A DNA stretch of 64,000 bases from Dysidea avara. Lineage: Eukaryota; Porifera; Demospongiae; Dictyoceratida; Dysideidae. The stretch's first letter is position 1. Every line of letters begins with the position of its first letter. Shown one piece after another: positions 1 through 12,300 of this stretch. The translations under genes were made by a program, and so were the position numbers. A model generated the notes under the pieces. It made no database searches, was not told where the DNA came from, and worked only from the letters and a program-made list of their open reading frames with translations. Where the stretch lies: NCBI RefSeq assembly GCF_963678975.1, contig NC_089281.1:11640818-11704817 (forward strand), given 5' to 3'.

Positions 1-1423
1 CTTTGTGTTCCAATTCTTTTTGCTGACAACCCAAGGCGTTGATTCGTGATAGTGGACTTTTAATCCCTAATTCAGTCACGGGTATAGACTGAATTAGAAA
101 TTAAATGTCCACTAGTATATATGTGACCTCCCTTGTTTCCCTATACTTGTGAATATTATGTGTAAATGTTGCACTATAAATCTCACCATTCATTTATACA
201 CTTGATTTTGCTCACAAATTGGTCAAACACTGCCTCAACTGTGTTATCAAAATGCTCTAATCAATAGTAATCTAGGATAAAAAGTAGTAAGGCTTGCTGA
301 ATGGATCATTGTGTGTGACCATGATCTATTTTTTATTTATTTTTCTGGTAGGAATAGCCTAAACTGGGCTGTTTCTTCTTGCCAAAATGCCTTTATGCCC
401 GCGAAGCCATACAAGATTGCACTCAGAGAGGTTTTCTGGTGTGTGCTGCTTGTTGTTAATAAAATCTGTTCTTATTAAACACAGTATAGCCCAGGAAGCT
501 TAATCTGTGCTGAAGACTTTGTTGCAAGGTGGTTTTTTCGTTCTGTGATTATTGTACATGGGCAGATTAAATTACTCTAATAGAGCAGTCACATAAATCC
601 TCTATTAATGCAGTCAAGTGTATATCTGATCCTTCACTGAATTAGACATATTAAAGGCACTAGTAATGTAAATTCTAGGAGACTTTGTATGCACACTGCA
701 ATTTGATCAGTTTCATGTGTGTACTGAACGTTGACAGCGTTACTATTCACAACAGTCTTCATTGTCAATAAATAATCCATTATACTGGATTAATAAAAAG
801 TACATAAACTAGATGAATTTAAAATTTTTAAGAGGGAGAATAGGGATCGCTGAAAAAAGCCATGAAACAAGAAGGGATTGCTGGGATGGTAATGTAAACC
901 ACAAATCCCTATTTTGACTCGTTTCAAAATAACCACAAATCCCTATTTTGACTCGTTTCAAAATGACGGAGTATGTAACTAAAGATTTATGACAGAGAAT
1001 CAAAATAGGGATTTGTGGTTTACATTACCACCCCAGCTATCCCTTCTTGTTTCATGGTTTTTTTTTTCAGCGATCCCTATTCTCCCTCTTAATTTTCAAT
1101 TTTTTATTAATACAGTATGCCAGTGACATGGATAAAACTCTCTAATAGAATAGTCGAACTATTCTTTGTTACTACAGTTTCACTTGAGCTCCTACAAAAT
1201 TCAACACATCCCCCCTCTACAAACAATATTATTCTATAACAATCATGTAAACTACTTGTTCTGCCCAACTTCACTCCAATACTAAATGTATTGTAAAACC
1301 CTAACTAGACATATTCCAGGCTTCACATTGATACTAATGTTTTGGCCAATGACCTGTGTAACAAGAGCAGACCATACCAACAGTCAGCTTCTCTGGTGTT
1401 TCACTACTCATACTGTATTGCAG
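1..1423. other. NXF1 upstream/intronic sequence without a recognised exon
   Basis: No coding exon was recognised before 1424. The sequence is AT-rich and contains a TTAA-flanked MITE (832-1088) and two copies of the dispersed motif CTCTAATAGAGCAGTCA (575-591, and a variant at about 1139). The first 55 bases resemble 3318-3365, so they belong to a dispersed repeat. The stretch is probably an NXF1 intron, because the first visible exon already lies within the leucine-rich repeat domain and starts in phase 0 after a good acceptor. Confidence 0.6.
832..1088. mobile_element. piggyBac-type MITE with TTAA target sites
   Basis: The element has terminal inverted repeats of about 85 bp. The left arm (832 to about 917) begins GAGGGAGAATAGGGATC and the right arm (about 1003 to 1088) is its reverse complement with few mismatches. 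It is flanked on both sides by TTAA (828-831 and 1089-1092), the target site of piggyBac transposases. The short centre holds a direct duplication (CACAAATCCCTATTTTGAC, twice). No transposase is present, so it is non-autonomous. The family call rests on the TTAA and the palindrome only. Confidence 0.75.
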
Positions 1424-4400
1424 TTGGTGTCACTGGACCTTAGCTCTAATCGACTGAGACAGTTAGACACTTTTTCTACTGCTATATCCATGAACCTGTC
1501 ATTGCTACAGATACTCAACCTGTCAGATAATCAGGTAAGTGTGTGAAGTAGTATATGTAGTTGATGGAGGGGATGTGATGTGTTTTGTGTGTTGTAGTTA
1601 AATCATGTGGAGGAGTTGAATAAGGTAGCTACTTCAACAGTAACAAATCTCACTTTGGAGGGAAACTCCCTTGTAAATTCTTGTGGTGATTTTAGTAAAT
1701 ATTCAAGGTAATTATATTACATCTGTTTGTGTGTAGTTGTATGTACATCCATTGTTTATACTAGTGGCTATGGTGTTAAATAATGGTGTTTTTTTCTTTC
1801 TTTCTATAGTTTAATGAGAGCAAAATTTCCCAATTTACAAATTCTAGTAAGTTGCTAAACATTTTTGCTAGTAGGTAGGTATGTGAAAACTAAACTATTT
1901 ATATCACCATAAATGGTGAAACAGTTCATAATGGAATTTTCTTGTGGAGATTTAGTTAGTATTGTCATCATCTTCATAAGTGCTATCTTGATGAGAAGCT
2001 ACTAAAAGCCATGAAGGTAGGACAAGTCCATGGGGAATGTGTAATAATATTGCACAAGTACTGAAAATATTTTATGCGAGCTGATAGACCCTGTACAAAA
2101 ACTAGAGGAAGGGACTTGACGGGGCTCAATACATATGTTAGTTCTATTTAGTTTGTTGTTTGCAGCGGTATGATAAACAATTGGAAAAATGCTGATGTTA
2201 TGGAGTAATGACTTACAATGATGACAATGTGTGGCAGTCACAACTTTTACGTCAACAGTAACAGTAGTCATCAATGATTACAATACAATCGTTGTTGTAT
2301 GATTTATTACTTTCAATAGTATGACTACATTTAAATAAAAATATTTTTGTTAGCGCTTAGTGCACATGGTCTTGTCCTACCAAAAAGCCAGAGTATTAAT
2401 GCTATTAATTTCCTGCAATGATAACACAAAAATTCCCTTTTAATGTTTCACCATATATGGTATAATGCTTGATATACCAGGGTAGGTTAATGTGGTTCAT
2501 ATTGCCTGTCTTGAGAACCCCCTTACACCATATTTCATACTGGGGTAGTGACTTTACATATTGAGATATCAGATTGTCGTGATACACAATTATACCAATG
2601 CAATCAATTTTTGATTATGAAGGTATGAAAAAAGCCTGAGTTATTAAAATTTAATAATATTCTGGGTTGTTTCTCAGTTTCCTAGAGACTCTTTAGTTTT
2701 TTAACAGTGCAATGGAGTTATAGCTGGTACTGCACGATGGAAATTTTATTGTCACCACACTGTGTATCAGCTGATATACTGTTTCGCACATCACACTGTG
2801 AATGTCCCATCTGTTACTGTAGGATGGTCAAGTGTTACATAGTCCTGTCAAATTTGACCTACCAACAACAAGCTCTTCATCACTACCTGACACTAAGGTA
2901 ACCTGCTAGTGTATGACAATAGTTGTGAGTGCATGAAGTATTTCATTTTGGGTCACTATACAACGGGACTAGTTTATATAGATAAGGTCAGGTCACAGTT
3001 GTATAATCCTTGGACATTGACCAGACAGTATTGGTTGGTACTAAGGTTATTTGTAACATGATCTTACAGTACGATAGTACTGTATAGTAGGGACCACAAA
3101 GTTTTTAAAATTTATTAATCAGAATTTTCTATTGACTGACTGAGTAACTGACTGACTGAGTAACTGACTGACTGATGCCTTCAGACAAGCGTAACTTGAA
3201 AGCAGCTAAGGCTACAGGCTTGATTTTTTCACTGTTCGACATTGCTTCAGCCCAAGAGGTGCCTTTTGGCATACTGCAATACGTACAGTGTATTCTTCAT
3301 GGACTTACCAGTGTCCTCCTTTGTGTCCCATTCATCTTTGCTGACAGATAAAAGTGTTGATTTGGCAGTAGCACATGATGGCTTCCCATCATAATGGAAA
3401 TCCTATGTATTTTTTCATAGTGGCTACTTCGTCGATTGCAGAGGTGCTTTTTGAACAGTTCTTGATTTGTACTACTGTGTAACAGGTTGAACATAGCCAA
3501 CAATGAAGCGTAATGGATACTTCACTTTTCAGACAATAATTGATATAACTTGGGGGGGGTGGCACCATTTCTTTCTTTTGGTATACGTGGATTGCAGAGG
3601 TGCTTTTCGAACAGTTATTGATTCGAAATGCTGTGTAACGGATTGAACATAGCTGACAACGGATACTTCACTTTTCAGATGATAATTGATATAGCTGGGG
3701 CACGCAGCGCCATTTCAGATGCTGTATGCGTGGGTTCACTAGTCATAATAATTGTTTACAAAGAAAGTGAACGAATAAATACACACAAAAAGCTGGAATT
3801 TTCAACTAGAGTAGGGGGACCACAGCACATTGATAAAAAGTACTGAAACAAGTTGGAGTATTGCACGATATTAAATCACAGCGAAACGATAAGAAGTGTT
3901 ATATCCCTACTGTGTTCAAGATACCACTATGGAAATGCACAGTAGGGATATAACACTTCTTATTGTTTTACTGTGATTTAATATCATGCACTACTCCAGT
4001 TTGTTTCTGCACTTTTTATTGATGTGCTATGGTCCCTACTCTAGTTGAAAATTCCAATTTTTTTGTATGTGTAAGTTTTGACAATGAATACAGTTATCTT
4101 TACACTTCACAAAGTATCATACAAGAGTAAACTGCGTGCTTTTATAACATACAGGAATTCTCAATTAGTGTTCCACTGATACAGAATAATACCCACCTAC
4201 CAATACCTAGCAGTAAATTTCACAGATACTGATACTGATAATTGCCAATTTAGAACGCCATTATAATTTGACATTGTCTGCTATACCACCAATAACACTT
4301 TCACTATTATATGTACCACTTTGTTAATCCAGCTATCTTGTTAATCTGACATAATTTTTATCCTGACCATTGTTAGATTACAAAGGTTTCAGTTTATTCT

Positions 4401-7400
4401 GTTTGAGAGTTTATTCTGTTGAGACTACCTCATCATTCTGTATGGCTACATGTAAATTAAAATTTTTAGTTTTAAGATTCTGTATGATATAATTGCCTAT
4501 TAGAATTAAGTATCCTTTGTGTCACCTTATAAGGGCATGTGGATGCTTTGATGTGTCTCTGTGTTTTGGGGATGTTGGTAATCGAATAAAATTATTCCCC
4601 ATGATATTCTGACCAGAAGATGTTTGGCTGTGTGGGGAAACAATAGCATGTGTTTCAGTCCCAGTGGCTGGTGATCCTGTAATGGGTAGTTGTGATTGTT
4701 TAGTCTCTTGTAATTGACTGTTTGGTGAGACGGTTTGTTTAATTGTTTTAGTGGTTTGATTTATGTGGTGTGTATTGTGTGTGAGTGTGTTTGTCTGTGT
4801 ATAGTGTGTATAGTATTAGTCCGTAATGGTCTCAGACCCAACCATTGCATTACTCCTTGTAGTTTTACAGGGTCTCTTGCATGTGATTTTAACCATACCA
4901 CCCAATACCAAGACTGGCTATATTGTATACTGGCATAACTATTGTTGTTTTCCACTCATGTATAGCCCAGCTACCTAATGAACGATGAAGTACAACAATT
5001 CTTAAAGACATTCTTAGAGCAGTAAGTCTCTCAGTGTAGTAGTCACCATTAACTGTATACATGTAACATGGTAATTGTATAGCACCTTGCAAATTGTATG
5101 TTAGATAATAGGTTACTGATAGCCCACATCAATACCATGTAATTACTAATGTATAATTCATCTCGTAGTAGCTGGTACTGGGTTTTTGAGGCTATGTATG
5201 GCTTGGTGACGTAGTCTAGTGGATGGTGTCAATTTACATGTGGTATGGATTAGTACATTTCTAGGTAATATTTCAAGGCCTTATGTTGGAGTCCTGTTAA
5301 AATTGCTAATAGACTGTGTCCTGTAGCAGGACTTGTTTGAATACTTACAAAGTTGTTTCTACATTTTTTATTAGGTACTACAATATGTACGATGACGATC
5401 ACTCACGAGAGAACTTGTTAAATGCTTATTCCAGTGAAGTATGCAATCTTCTACTGTAGCCATTACCTTACAAGTTATCCTATTTATTTCAGGCAGTGTT
5501 TTCTTTATCAGTAGTGACATCAGAAAGAATGAAGTACGTAAGATTGTGTAGTTGTCTTTCTGAGATTCAGATTGATGATGTTTGCCACAGGGGACCGTAT
5601 CTAGGAGATTATTTCAAATGCAGTAGAAATATAATGAAAGCTTTTGGAGGTAGGGATTTCATGAGGATGATATGTTTGCACATATACATGTTCTTATTTC
5701 TGTCTAGCAAAACGCATGTCTTTGTTGCAACGGGGAAAGCTAGATGTTGTCAAGGCATTGAACGACCTCCCCAAGACTAAACATTTGGCATCGTCATTTG
5801 TCGTGGACGTCTCCCGGGCAACGGTTTGTGTTTGACATACAATCATGACTGTGTCCAAAGTTTGTTGACACTTTCTAGCCATCCTTTGCTGTTTTCTCAG
5901 TGTGGGGTCTGTTTGCTGAAGTTGGTAGTAGTAGTAGTTCTGGCCATCAAGCCCCAGTCAGGTCTTTCTCACGTATGTTTGTTATTACATCAGCCCAGGG
6001 AAGGTAAGTGACACCATAAACTAAACACCTACGTAGCTACCGACTTACAATTTGGTAAGTCAGAGTCACTGCTAGAAATATCAATCAGCTGAGACATACA
6101 AAACAAATCAAATTCAGTCAACAGATTTTTAAGTACTTGTCCAATGCCAAATTCTGATTGTTAATTCAAGCAGTGATAAAATGATACAGCAGTGTATAAG
6201 TAGTGTATATAGCAGTATTGATACAGCAGCATACAGCATAATTGATACAGCAGTATACTACAATATTAACAGCTAAGCTTTTGTATAGAAATGGCTGGGA
6301 GTACATTCCTATGGCTTGTAATTTTAAACTCGGCTTTTAGTTACATTGTTTATACTAAGAATGAAGCACTACTTTTCTTGTTGTCAAGGAAAGTGTTAAA
6401 TTGTATTTTATTCCCATTAGGACTGTCTGATTTCTCTCTTTTCTGTTTCAATACAAAGCAGAACTGAATTGAATGTACTTTATCCACCATAAAACGAAGA
6501 TTATATCTTTAAATGTGACAGGCATAATGTACGACTTCCTATTATTTGTTGTCTGTGAGCTTGTACGTGTATATTTAAACAAAATTACAATGTTATTTGT
6601 ATCTCTGTAGCTACAGTGTTGCACTCAGACAATATTTTTTTTAATTAAAAGGCTTCTGCAGGGACATTAGTGGTTTTACCTGAATTGTAGGAGTGCCACA
6701 TTCCATAACCCAGCTCCGATTACTCCATGAATATGGAATGTAATAGACTTTTATGTATACTTTCGCGTAAATTGGTAATCGGTAGTGTCGATGGCCATTG
6801 TGTAATGTGTAATCGTAGTTAGCGAAAACAAGAAGTAAAAAAAACAACAGATGGTGTCAGGTAGCCAGTTATCATAGTATTGAATTACAGAAGTTGTGAA
6901 TGTTTTCTGTTCTCGGAAATTGTTTTGGCGGAAATTTGGTACATTCTATCTGGCTTTGTATTCTTGAATTGAAGCTCACTCTTAAAAGGAAGCACAAGCA
7001 TCAATCCAAGATAGTTGCTTCCGTTTAAGAATGAAGTGGGACTTTTTTTTAATGGACACAGTAATATTTACTGTTATTATATACAAAGTTGTTATATACA
7101 TGCAGGACTATAATTTTTGCAGGTTTTTTTTCTGTTGTGTCCTTTAAAAAAGTTCCAGTGTGGTATGAGAGGTTCAAGCAGTGATCCCATCTGTTAGGCC
7201 AAAATTACATTATAATGATTTGATTATATTTCTGCTTGAACCTACACATCACTTATGAATAATCTCATGACTAGTGGCACACAATGAGAAACCAAATAAT
7301 GAATTGAAGTTGAACAATGAATAAAGAATTGATCTTTCTGACTTTGAAAAGCTGCTGAAAGAAAAGAAAATTGGAGAAAGAAGCAGCAAATGGCAAAGAG

Positions 7401-9001
7401 CTGCAACTGAGTCAAAGTTTTTCTATATTTGATGTCAAGATACTGACGACAGGCTTTCAGTAGGCTTCATGTGGACCCCATGTGATAAGGATTAATATAA
7501 GTAGCAAAGTTAGAAAGAAAGATCTTGTTTTGTAACTATGTAAGTACAAGAATTACAGACGATATGGCTATGGCATGCAAGTGAAGTACAGCAGAAAGTT
7601 TGCAATATGACACGGAAAATGATAACACTTGCATAACTGGAACTATCTTTGATGACTTGTGGGAGTACAGTGAACTCTTCTAAGTTTAGAAAAATGTGAT
7701 ATTCAAAATAACCTGCCTATTGTTCTAAAGAAGCTGCTGAGTGTTCCATGAAATCCTTACAAGACTTGTGCTCACCCGGACCAAAAACATCACTGAATAG
7801 TTGAGATATTTTTTAGTCTATTGAAGTAGCTTAGTTCAAGAGATACTAATGGACGTGCAATGTGCAGGAAATGGTTAAATGTGGGTGCAAGGAATGTTAG
7901 AGGAAGAATGAAAAGTAATTGTCACTGACTATCATACCATAACACTCCCAATTGCCAGAATACATAGCAACCATTGTGCTTAGTAACTGTGAAGTGGTGT
8001 GCACTAATAAGAATTGCAGCTTATAATTTGGTCAGTGATTTACAAAACTCAGTTTAATTTGATTAATATATTATCAATAACATTTTGAAGTGCCAAGTAA
8101 CATTTTATCTTCTATCTATTCTTGTGTTTTTAGTACCTTTGTAATTGACAACACCTTTAATTGTGCTTCATTCTTTTTTTAAAGCTTCGGATATATTGTT
8201 TGTTATCACAATTAATGTGGTATTGTTTTGATCACATATTCACTACATTTCATCATGTAGCATTTCTATTGTCAATGATCAACTGACCATACGCAATTCT
8301 ACTTTAAGTCAAGCCCAGGTAAGAAGAAACAATATGGAGAGGGTACCATAGGTTTTAGTTGCAATTTGGTGTCTGAACCAATTATTTTCTAGTTAATTTT
8401 ATGGTCAACCAGTTTCATCATTTTTTTGTGGTCAATTAGTGTTCTTGTTTCAGATGGTGAGGGAAGCCTTAGCTTCCCAGCTTCAGGCAACTAGTCCTAT
8501 TGCTCAAGCTGTCAGCTCCTCTCTACCCAATCAAGGAGTCAGTAACACACTGTCACCTACAACAATGTCTTTACAACAACAGCAACAGCTTACTAGTCCA
8601 TCACTTGAGGTGAGTTATGTGACAGTTCAGAATTTGCCTATTTACACATGTTGTTTTGGCCACTTCAAAAGCCCTGACAGTTGACTTAGTAGTAATAGCT
8701 ATAACAGCTATATATGAAGTTTTGTGTTTTAATAGCAGCAGCAATATCAAGTTAAACAGCTGGCTACTGAAACTGGAATGAATGTACAATTCTCTGAAAA
8801 GTGAGTTCTCTGCAAGATTGGTAAAAGTTTCAGTCTACCTTTCATTTCAGATGTTTATCAGAAAACTTTTGGCAGTATGATAAAGCCATCCACGCATTTC
8901 ATTGTTTAAAAGTAAATTTATAAATGTGATGTATTTTAAATTTAAGCTTATACTTTTTGCAGGAAAAGAATGCATTACCTCCAGAAGCATTTGTGCATTA
9001 A
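1424..9001 (+). CDS. NXF1: Nuclear RNA export factor 1 (NXF1/TAP), 3' part
   Basis: NXF1 is the main bulk-mRNA export receptor; with NXT1 it carries mRNPs through nuclear pores. Fourteen exons join in phase (409 residues plus stop): 1424-1534, 1598-1707, 1810-1846, 2823-2897, 4966-5021, 5375-5438, 5493-5649, 5708-5823, 5879-6003, 8261-8318, 8454-8609, 8736-8800, 8851-8911 and 8963-9001. The order is leucine-rich repeats (LDLSSNRLRQLD, LQILNLSDNQ), a DGQ...FDLP linker, an NTF2-like domain (FLKTFLEQYYNMYDDD, YFKCSRN, LNDLPKTKH, SIVNDQLTIRN), a Q-rich linker, and a C-terminal UBA-like TAP-C domain (TGMNVQFSEKCL, ending EAFVH) that binds FG nucleoporins. The RNA-binding N-terminus and RRM lie left of the window. 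The match with vertebrate NXF1 is strong in the NTF2-like and TAP-C parts. The exon phases are all consistent, and no break is seen. Confidence 0.95.
2016..2381. mobile_element. Possible MITE with short terminal inverted repeats
   Basis: GGTAGGACAAG at 2016 is matched by its reverse complement CTTGTCCTACC at 2371-2381, with partial extension inward (TCCATG / CATGGT). The sequence AAAAGCC lies just outside both ends (about 2004 and 2384) and may be a target duplication. It lies in the NXF1 intron 1847-2822. The inverted repeats are short, so this is tentative. Confidence 0.4.
3131..3176. repeat. Short tandem repeat (TGAC/TGAG/TAAC)
   Basis: A tandem array of four-base words, mostly TGAC, organised as a 16-bp higher unit (ACTGACTGAGTAACTG) repeated about three times. 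It is intronic and simple-sequence in nature. Confidence 0.8.
3434..3705. repeat. Direct duplication of a roughly 115-bp segment
   Basis: The segment at about 3434-3558 (starting GATTGCAGAGGTGCTTTT, ending near the GGGGGG run) is repeated at about 3591-3705 with roughly 85-90% identity by eye. It includes GGATACTTCACTTTTCAGA in both copies. The region just upstream (3318-3365) is similar to bases 1-55 of the window, so all of this is probably part of an interspersed repeat family. It lies in the NXF1 intron 2898-4965. Confidence 0.65.
3780..4072. mobile_element. Foldback element with about 140-bp inverted arms
   Basis: The left arm (3780 to about 3921) and the right arm (about 3937 to 4072) are near-perfect reverse complements, separated by only a few bases. 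Landmarks are GTTATATCCCTACTGTG in the left arm and its complement in the right, plus AATTTTCAACTAGAGTAGG near the outer end. There is no coding capacity. It is a large hairpin MITE in the same NXF1 intron as the duplication just upstream. Confidence 0.8.
6004..8260. other. Large NXF1 intron (2.26 kb)
   Basis: This is the largest NXF1 intron seen, between the NTF2-like exons 5879-6003 and 8261-8318. It is AT-rich. The stretch at about 7300-7500 reads as short coding-like but interrupted frames, possibly a decayed mobile element, that I could not identify. A partial inverted repeat (AAGCTCACTCTTAAAAGGAAGC versus GCTTCCGTTTAAGAATGAAGT) occupies about 6972-7038. Nothing else was recognised. Confidence 0.55.
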
Positions 9002-9396
9002 TTGTATATTATAACTGAAAAACTCTTTTAACATATTTCACTTTGTAATTACTTTTAACAGTGAAACATACTCATTATAATGGTAGTTAGATTAAATAGC
9101 TAGCTATGCGATCTACTTGACATGGCACTACTATGCGGTCTATTTAATGAGATGGTCACTATAAAAAGGCTTTGTTGTATTTATAAAAATTTAATGAAAT
9201 CCACCATAATACATAAATAAAATATATCTTTGTAAATATACATAAAACTATACAATGACGAAACACTATATACAATTGCAGAAACTAAACACAAGTACAA
9301 GAACTGATAAATTAGGGCTATAGGGGTAGTATAAAAACATAATATTTGACTATACAGTTAACATATAATATTTCATTTTATTAAAAAAGCACTAAT
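9002..9396. other. Tail-to-tail spacer between NXF1 and TET
   Basis: The 395-bp gap between the two stop codons must hold both 3' untranslated regions. AATAAA occurs on the + strand near 9215 and suits NXF1. On the - strand AATAAA lies at 9382-9377, about 15 bases after the TET stop, and is a plausible TET polyadenylation signal. Confidence 0.6.
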
Positions 9397-12300
9397 TCAT
9401 GATTTAGACCAGTGACTATAATTACCTGACATGCAATCCGCAGGCTTACAAAACGAAGTTGACATTGTAAAAGTTGTACCAGTTAGTGTACTAAGAAGTG
9501 GAATAGGATAAAGTGATGGCTTAGTAGTAGTCTTTATACTCTTAAGAGGAACAAGGGTTTGTCTATCGATCTTTTCTATAGGTACATCAATGTAAAATAG
9601 GTTCTCAAAATATGACATGCGCACTGGTCTTGGCACCTCTCCGATATGGACGTCATTATCACCTTCCAAAATACAAGAAATATCCATTGAGTCTACAAGC
9701 GTGACAGGAGAGCTTTCATCAATTCCAGAGTCAACGCTCTCACTTCTTTCAACAAGACTTAACTGTGTTTGCAATTCTACTTCTTTTTGTTTCTCTATCA
9801 AAGCTGCAGCCATTTGTTGTTCAATGATCTTCTTCTTTTCTATTTCCCTTTCCTTGGCTTTCTGTTCTTCCTCATGATAACCATGATGGAGTCTATCAAG
9901 TCTCTTATGCTGGTAAAACACTAGACTGATTCTGGATGGTTGCTGTCGACAGGTATTGGCGATGGGTGTGGTAGCATGGCGTTCTTTCTTAGCACATTCT
10001 ACAAGGACTGAACCATGGCCCAGAGCCAGTGCCACACCCCCGCCAACACCCTCAAATTCTTCAGCTGATTTCGGAGGTGTTAGGTTGGCCATCGGAGATG
10101 GTGGAACAGTTGACGGTGGTGGTGGTGTGGCCTCTGTTTTAACTCCGAACATCTGTGTAGGGGTCATGGGGGTACAACTAAGCTGTGGGGACTTCACTGG
10201 GGTTGGAAATAACGAGGAGAAGGAGCCATGTATGGGAGATTGTTGGGAGAACAGTGGGGTAGTTATGCCATTGACGTGTGAAGTGTTGCGAGTACCATTC
10301 AACCCATTCATGTTAGTGTCTTTCTGTAGGAGAGCTTGAATGGAGAATCCATTGGTGTGTTTCACTGGTGTAGTTGGTGAAGGCATTGCTGGTTTAAACA
10401 AATTGGGGGTGAACCCATTATTGTTAGTGCTGTGGTTGACTGCTGTAACTGTAGGCTCCTCTTTGCTTTTTGGCTTCCTTATCTCAATACCAGGTACACT
10501 CTCGGTTGGACCATTTTTTAAAACATACAGCGGTAACACATGTAGTTGTTCATTCTCCGGCTCAAGTTCAGTACCATAAATACCAGACTTTAAAATAGTA
10601 CACAACTGTAATGAAAAAGATCATCAAGTATGATTGTCATTCTGCAACAACAATTGAGATTTACATATACACATATTTTTAGTGCAAGTGATCAGTTTAA
10701 CGTAATCCATACCGGTTTGGTATGTGTGTAGGCATCCTCCTACATACGATCTGCCCAATGATGTGCGGCCTTGAAACACAATGCACATACACAGCCTTCA
10801 CTTTTAGTTATGCGTACTATGTGTATATACAGGAGCCTTATGACACTTATGAGCTCCAACCAAGGATTGGTTACAATTCCAAAAAAAATATCAGAAACTA
10901 TGCTACTTTTTCACCTTTCATAGCATTCACCAACAGAAACATAATGTCATCTATATAAGCCAGAAAACTCAAGTTCTGCAATGCGTAAATGCAAATCAAA
11001 CAGCAAGCAGCTAGCCATTACCCTAAAATCAACAAAAAAACCTTTAGATTCACTAAACTTTATATTTAGCTTGTGTCTAAAAAACTTTCATTACCGTACT
11101 ATGAGACTTCTAACAGTACACAAGTATACAAGTATACGTTTAATGTGTTACTATGAATCCACTAATATGAAAAAAATATTAACACTAAAAGAAGCCATGG
11201 AGTCGAAACTATTTATATAATTATCTACATAAGAATAAGCAGTTTACCTAACACAAACGCTCAAGTTTGAAGCCGTATGACCAGCACTACATTTTGTAAG
11301 TAATCCATTTAAACATTATAGCTGGCGATTATGCCTCATGTGGTATGTTCGGAATCTCTACTGACAAGAGATTTATAAGCCTTAAATGTTTCTACAACAA
11401 TTCAATACTTCAATTATTAGACTTCAGATCTTCACAAAAGGTAGACCTACTAATATCAGGCGGGTGCTAATCACAGACACGTGCCAGCCGAGTGCATGTT
11501 TGGCAACCTTGCTTCACTCTAAGGCTTCTGCTTATTATCGCTTGATTTGTAGTCTATTTACAACAGGAAACTAAGCAGGACAACTGATTAGTCTACAAAA
11601 CCTATTAGCTACTTTTAAAATGATACGCTCCAGATCACTTTTGATGCAGAAAACCCAAGTCCAAGGTGATTAAAAGGCTTTATTGCAAGAATACGCTACT
11701 AATGTCAGCTGGATATAATGTCAGTATTCCAAACATTATCAATAAATGTTATGTACTCTCTATACAACTTCACAATGCATTTACTAGATAAAAAACTTAC
11801 AATAGTCGATCCGTTTGCCATGTTGTAGCGATCAAAGTGACTGTGAGCACAGAAGTCCATACAACATGTGACACCTGAAAATGGTCTCTCTTCTCCGAGA
11901 CCTAACCTACAGTGGTACCCATCACGTTCTGTTGCAATCTAACAAAACACAGGACAGTATAGAGGTTAATAGTATAATATTTGTACACTACCTGATTCTG
12001 AAAGGCCACAGGAGCTAAAGATTTGTATAAAGGAGCCAGGTCTGTCGCCAAACTCTGTAAGTGCCTTGTTAGATTTTCCTCCTGTGAATTGAATAACAAG
12101 TATGGTTCCTCTGTTAGCATTTGTGTACACACAAACAAAGTATTGTATTCATAAGAAAGAAACCTTTTCAGCGGGGCCATTGATCTTAAACTTCCGAGGT
12201 TCCCTACTCTTGGCGAACTTGCACCCATCATAGTATACAGTCCACGAGCAGCCAAATGAATACGAAGCCCCACAGATGTCAGGATCTTTGCCTTGGCAGG

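Noticed and set aside
9617-10579. Three + strand open frames opposite the last TET exon
   Set aside because: They are complements of the long, conserved TET exon (10605-9397), have no recognisable product and show no splice or promoter context.
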